Shown in pieces: positions 62,101-64,000 of a stretch of 64,000 bases of DNA. Every line of letters starts with the position of its first letter. Position 1 is the first letter of the stretch. The translations under genes were made by a program, and so were the position numbers. Source of the stretch: an uncultured Clostridia bacterium (GTDB lineage Bacteria > Bacillota > Clostridia > Christensenellales > UBA1242); the NCBI GenBank assembly GCA_934757825.1, contig CAKVLP010000001.1, positions 124,001 through 188,000 on the forward strand, read 5' to 3'. The notes below the pieces were generated by a model. The model had not been told where the DNA came from, ran no database searches, and saw only the letters and a program-made list of their open reading frames with translations.

Positions 62101-64000
62101 TATTCAATTGCGTCGTAAAGATTTACGAGTTTTATTCCAAGAAGCGTGTAGTCAAATATAGGAACTAGACCATATGTATAAGTACTACTGCTTAGCCCCA
62201 TACCAATTAGGTCAGCCTTAATTTTGATAACCTCGCCAAAGTTAAATACTTTTCTCTTGCCATTTTCCATAACAAAGTTGCCACTCGCAACATCTTTGAT
62301 GTACCAGCCAGTAAGTTTTAGACCACCGCCATTTTCAACTTTGTCGTAGATTACTTTGCTATTATCGACTGGAATAGTAATTGGCTCGGTAGGTGTAAGT
62401 GGTTTGAACACTAGGCTACTATCTACCCTATTCTCAGGGTCAGCCATCTGAATGGTGTAATATGGCAACGACATAGCAAGCAATGTTGTTGGCTTGTTGA
62501 TAGGTTCGTCGTTGTAATCCACATAATTTTCGCCATCAAAATACTGCCAATTGCCAAGATAATAATCCTCATCGCTCAAAACATAGTCGATTGCTTGCGC
62601 CTTACCGCCCATTACTACAAACAATTGTTTTACAATGTTGGTAATTTGATTAAGCGCATAACTTACTTTAACCCCTACAACTGGATACAAATAGTTTTTA
62701 TCCGCTGTAACAGTTACGTTTGTTGTTAGATTGGTTGCATCTTTATTGTATTTGTAATTTGCATTGTCGCTAACAACCCAGCCCATTGTTGAATAGTCGT
62801 CTGTTAATTTGTAGCCATTTAGGTCAACTGTGTCGCCCTCAACAAGGTTTTCTAGTGTAACCTTTGAGGTTTCATCAAATGTGTAAGTTCCGTCAGCGTT
62901 GTAGTTAAGTTCTGTATAGATTTGAAGTGTAACAGTGTCAACTATTACAGCGTCAAATGTCATTGAAGCGGTCACATTTACATAACGCGACCAGTTCCTT
63001 GTATAATTGTAGCCATTCTCGTCGGCCCCTAAGTGCGAATAGTAATTTCCGTCGCTAGTCCACCCTACAATCTTTTTGCCAACAAGAGTTTGCTGTGTTA
63101 TCGCATTTAGCAATCCCGCGTCGGTCATACTAAAACGTGTTGCGCTTGCCACATCGGGCGAATAAATCTCAGTTCCTTGCACCTTAAACACTAGCGCAAT
63201 AACCTTACCATACACTGGTGTAAACGTGTAGTTTTTCACAAATGTAATAGTAACTTCTTGCGACTCAGATATGTCGTAAGTGTTGCCCAACTCGTCAACC
63301 CAAACACCTGTAAACTTGTAGGTGTCGGCGCCGTAGGTGTAAAATTGGGCGGTACTTGGGAAGTTGAAATATTGTTTTGTTTCGCTATACAAATAACTCT
63401 GTTCGGTTTCGACTAGCGTATTAGGATTGTCCACTTTCGCATAATATGTGGTTGTATTTCCTTGGTCGTCGCGCACATCAAATGTTGCGGAATAGTACAA
63501 GTCTTCCCAATATGCATAAAGTTTTAAAATATAGTCATCTTCACTATCAAGAGTAACTGTCCAAGTGCCCAAGTTTAGGCTTCGCCCATCTCTTGAATTG
63601 ATGACCAAACTGCCGTTAACAAACGCCTTAGCATTTTTTTCAAACGACCAATCCTTAAACATAGCGCCAGTTTTTGCGCTCATTTCTGTGCGGTCAAATG
63701 ACCTTGGCGTAAATTCTTCGCCCGTGATTATGGTCTCGCCAAATGTTTTAAAATCGTCGAGATTGTTGTAATAATATATTGTGTAATATCTTTCTCTTAC
63801 TGCATAAAAACTTATGTCAGTTTCGCCCAAAGTGAACTCAGACCATGGTTTGAAAATTTCGGTGCTATCACTGCCTTTGATTTTCCAACCAAGCATTCTA
63901 TATCCATCAACCACAGTATCGCCTAGAAGTGTGATTGTAGAACCCCAATCATAACTTTCTGTTTGAGATGGGGACTCATCGTTAAGGTTGTTGAAATACC
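56127..64000 (-). CDS. Giant repeat-containing surface protein, 5' end outside the window
   Basis: A minus-strand frame is open from the right edge of the window to a stop at 56127, more than 2,620 residues; the N-terminus, including any signal peptide, lies beyond 64000. The portion near the right edge contains InlB-type (Listeria-Bacteroides) beta-repeats of about 70-80 residues (YYTIYYYNNLDDFKTFGE, then WTVTLDSEDDYILKLYAYWED), and further degenerate beta modules follow to the C-terminus. No LPXTG sorting motif, SLH domain or membrane anchor is present at the C-terminal end (EIIIKVVWKKAE). It is probably secreted or attached by another route, and may act in adhesion. Confidence 0.85.
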   Translation of the reverse strand, partial: YFNNLNDESPSQTESYDWGSTITLLGDTVVDGYRMLGWKIKGSDSTEIFKPWSEFTLGETDISFYAVRERYYTIYYYNNLDDFKTFGETIITGEEFTPRSFDRTEMSAKTGAMFKDWSFEKNAKAFVNGSLVINSRDGRSLNLGTWTVTLDSEDDYILKLYAYWEDLYYSATFDVRDDQGNTTTYYAKVDNPNTLVETEQSYLYSETKQYFNFPSTAQFYTYGADTYKFTGVWVDELGNTYDISESQEVTITFVKNYTFTPVYGKVIALVFKVQGTEIYSPDVASATRFSMTDAGLLNAITQQTLVGKKIVGWTSDGNYYSHLGADENGYNYTRNWSRYVNVTASMTFDAVIVDTVTLQIYTELNYNADGTYTFDETSKVTLENLVEGDTVDLNGYKLTDDYSTMGWVVSDNANYKYNKDATNLTTNVTVTADKNYLYPVVGVKVSYALNQITNIVKQLFVVMGGKAQAIDYVLSDEDYYLGNWQYFDGENYVDYNDEPINKPTTLLAMSLPYYTIQMADPENRVDSSLVFKPLTPTEPITIPVDNSKVIYDKVENGGGLKLTGWYIKDVASGNFVMENGKRKVFNFGEVIKIKADLIGMGLSSSTYTYGLVPIFDYTLLGIKLVNLYDAIEYKITAEDGKVYYNIVSGIYEFSVLKNSKIETKNNQLRFEAYLLGNGGITYDGYDPVKAVVTIERKIKQGYEAFKLTDGWYRCVYDTTTGKYTKGSALPASSNLTEYISVTANEPSASVVTTTIGLADEYKNQIADTSRGYFIVDENQVSRVSINDTAGKAIIIKLYLVDGYELGRNASSEVIVLNEMMHDITSDLNFSVSINNGEVSITYRANKNATIYFMLKPCSEVRLKLQLATSLVDKINDVSVDVYYENNYQYTLLETVTFKVLKTGLATTSGTIPSGAKIKVVVNLNSAYYYVKSLILSGTSNGTQTINASVLEGYNVSLAPVINIVLDARTFSVDYYFDGTLMESSTPTELAETNEIVLKTYTTPTGKTFGGYKIIGQNSAGQEVLLRFVSTTVGNSVTFNISDLIKNTSNVTSKNTVIKLNGICYVNSVQITVAGEDKKSQVEGQDSKVFYVPIGSTVTANGNTLSMLTGRYALDDNGDLVGVTSTTITLTMLGSYEFSKWLKDGSEFSEFIVTQNATIQGVAVTGNSTLKINVEDLSETSGCNLQDVNVVTISALTSKSDTFTTYYDPTLKNASYSSTFTTGAKVEFDYTLAKGFSLNKIILTYNDISSETYSDLSKFADACGIVITQNGTKLVIWEAIYNIDIKVVVERQSFGVSVVLIPTEQASGALNELFDNLKDSVTIATIGETEIKTDQSSVSTEQLYRKVLKFNISPNSDYFELNKILVNGVSVFPEGQLDYANFNVMTNELTLYSGGKGENLVISVGVKFKTFSVVFHRPDASEFDAGELSSTGINPSASYNYNDSATFNTSDFAIVENTVTISGRNYEFTKWLYYKGDYEADVLNGVVNMANLTEISDLNYTFNKDNGNLHLFGVWDDLYNVAFTSNGTATNMPNNLNDVKLSDTVSLASIPSREGFEFKGWYYVYGGNTYYLNYNGTSFAKLTDKDGTPKAVDTSDISGLVVTLNQLLTNEQLESTLTISFALTMQARWEANQLSVVLTYDRNMCEIVEQNYVGGNYSDGKITFNYGDTLTPDTADGYNVIVVRSYEGVVKGRIICEPTENYEFKEFRFNGNILVGSATLTTVSTIDVICWGKYVERIVSLKWDKLFSDADGRTHYGSNNGHPNESQKYKFTLSLSFYDIDTGSAVNSGVAIIKVMSSDGRKVGTIDTSSTCDYINNFDISELVISLRTGYGVKVVVDLSGTPYVIDLNKYTFVTSSSSGYEFNVETADEEVGFNLLTGNVKLSHTYVDSTQTDFGNYQVVRYNAVKTDGFITSYKEEYITYNALVSTDYTITSVVAESEISINYNSSDYNSSDFVLNSVTGSTEAKLNNNSWKFTTNWNGALSYVLGFAPKYIEYRFNINNSTYASAYFNTRKVDENADEKLRAFYKLITYGSISFDGNQEVKNVLAPGATATDDPTKIIKAVSPLTYYTYGELLVSGYRYAVNDNIAKTKQDVEAFKYKWFEEWLIKSTFGDDATEDNLEVSGIRDVVIINAGCNDAIVFSLNTDVEVGANGGTRLEENASVNYSYSVIKTENSWKKDGYNYYSQIVLKIKNNTNLPLFVLDYDNNSYLSDTNYAVACSGKLIGISPVAGVQVEGNEYSATTNIKLKTLKLNVYTNVAGVDGGVVDVNYATTFEKVLDQLRLKYNYYLDDVSSAVYYSIIGFFIGEDWVDKTDTNFDNYFNKTIGAAYAHGNENELDVVIKYQEYNKTKLTVSAKATKNGEAKDELNKTYNFYYVVNSDIAGTYTGDFNTYETDSYKARTHIDSTKVGFANKDTISLNGSIISLSSSVYYNTFCDMTSSEYGKIFSGWQFAYLTPDASDVGLSTSGTYFNALENFKPKPDVTPLNVNIGDSVRRVNDTPKNLEYNMSGETTFYAIFVPVITVKISSDKVDELGEFDKVDELGEFEYTMTVAERVTNSLSNIVAIFRNKLIERGVDLSEFEANYVTVDGSSYQLKTGGAYNYIAYISKSNNEIIIKVVWKKAE
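56364..56417. repeat. Exact in-frame 27-bp tandem duplication in the giant gene
   Basis: Two copies of AATTCCCCAAGTTCGTCTAC-TTTATC, differing only at the first base, encode KVDELGEF twice in a row near the C-terminus. It is a recent slippage-type event. Confidence 0.9.

Overview
The window is AT-rich, densely packed chromosome from an uncultured-looking member of the Firmicutes/Clostridia. Support for that placement: a Spo0A orthologue, the spore-maturation pair SpmA-SpmB, collagen-like BclA-type surface proteins, a T-box before tyrS, RicT, lipoproteins with Gram-positive signal peptides, and a Bacillus/Clostridium-like gene order (holB-ricT-trmN6-rsmI ... metG-tatD-rsmA). No 16S gene is present, so a genus cannot be named.

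Layout. 1-8.3 kb: housekeeping cluster on the minus strand (HolB, RicT, TrmN6, RsmI, then MetG, TatD, RsmA), with spmA-spmB inserted on the plus strand between rsmI and metG. 8.4-8.95 kb: a strong promoter, two truncated tRNA-Thr 5' halves and one intact tRNA-Thr(GGT), the three starting exactly 100 bp apart. 9.1-14.8 kb: accessory region with flanking imperfect direct repeats, a decayed tyrosine recombinase, an ASCH protein, a deoxyribosyltransferase-like/Nudix fusion, a large lipoprotein and a Bro-N protein. 15-29.8 kb: mixed metabolic and regulatory genes (TraX-like, phosphatases, a truncated PatB, GGDEF protein, XRE/SLOG pair, GNAT, IspH-like, Spo0A, TetR, FAD oxidoreductase, nucleotidyltransferase, lipoproteins). 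29.9-36 kb: possible spore/cell-surface genes (DUF11 protein, two collagen-like proteins), YetF-like protein, DUF1846, rubrerythrin, tRNA-Gly(CCC). 36-46 kb: an RlmD-like methyltransferase and four ABC exporter genes, the first preceded by a leader peptide and attenuator. 46-55 kb: small membrane proteins (one KwaA-like), T-box/tyrS, leader-peptide attenuator/trpS, ABC-F, HAD, tRNA-Ser(CGA), GT8, GreA. 56 kb to the end: one giant repeat-rich surface protein whose 5' end lies outside the window.

The strongest unusual signals are (1) a complete three-stem, Trp-codon leader attenuator before trpS, (2) the tRNA-Thr half-gene array with exact 100-bp periodicity, (3) a leader peptide and terminator before an ABC exporter, (4) an orphan KwaA-like membrane protein, and (5) the fused nucleotide-processing gene beside an ASCH gene in a decayed integrated element. 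No CRISPR array or complete known defence system was seen. All calls rest on reading motifs by eye; no database search was run.
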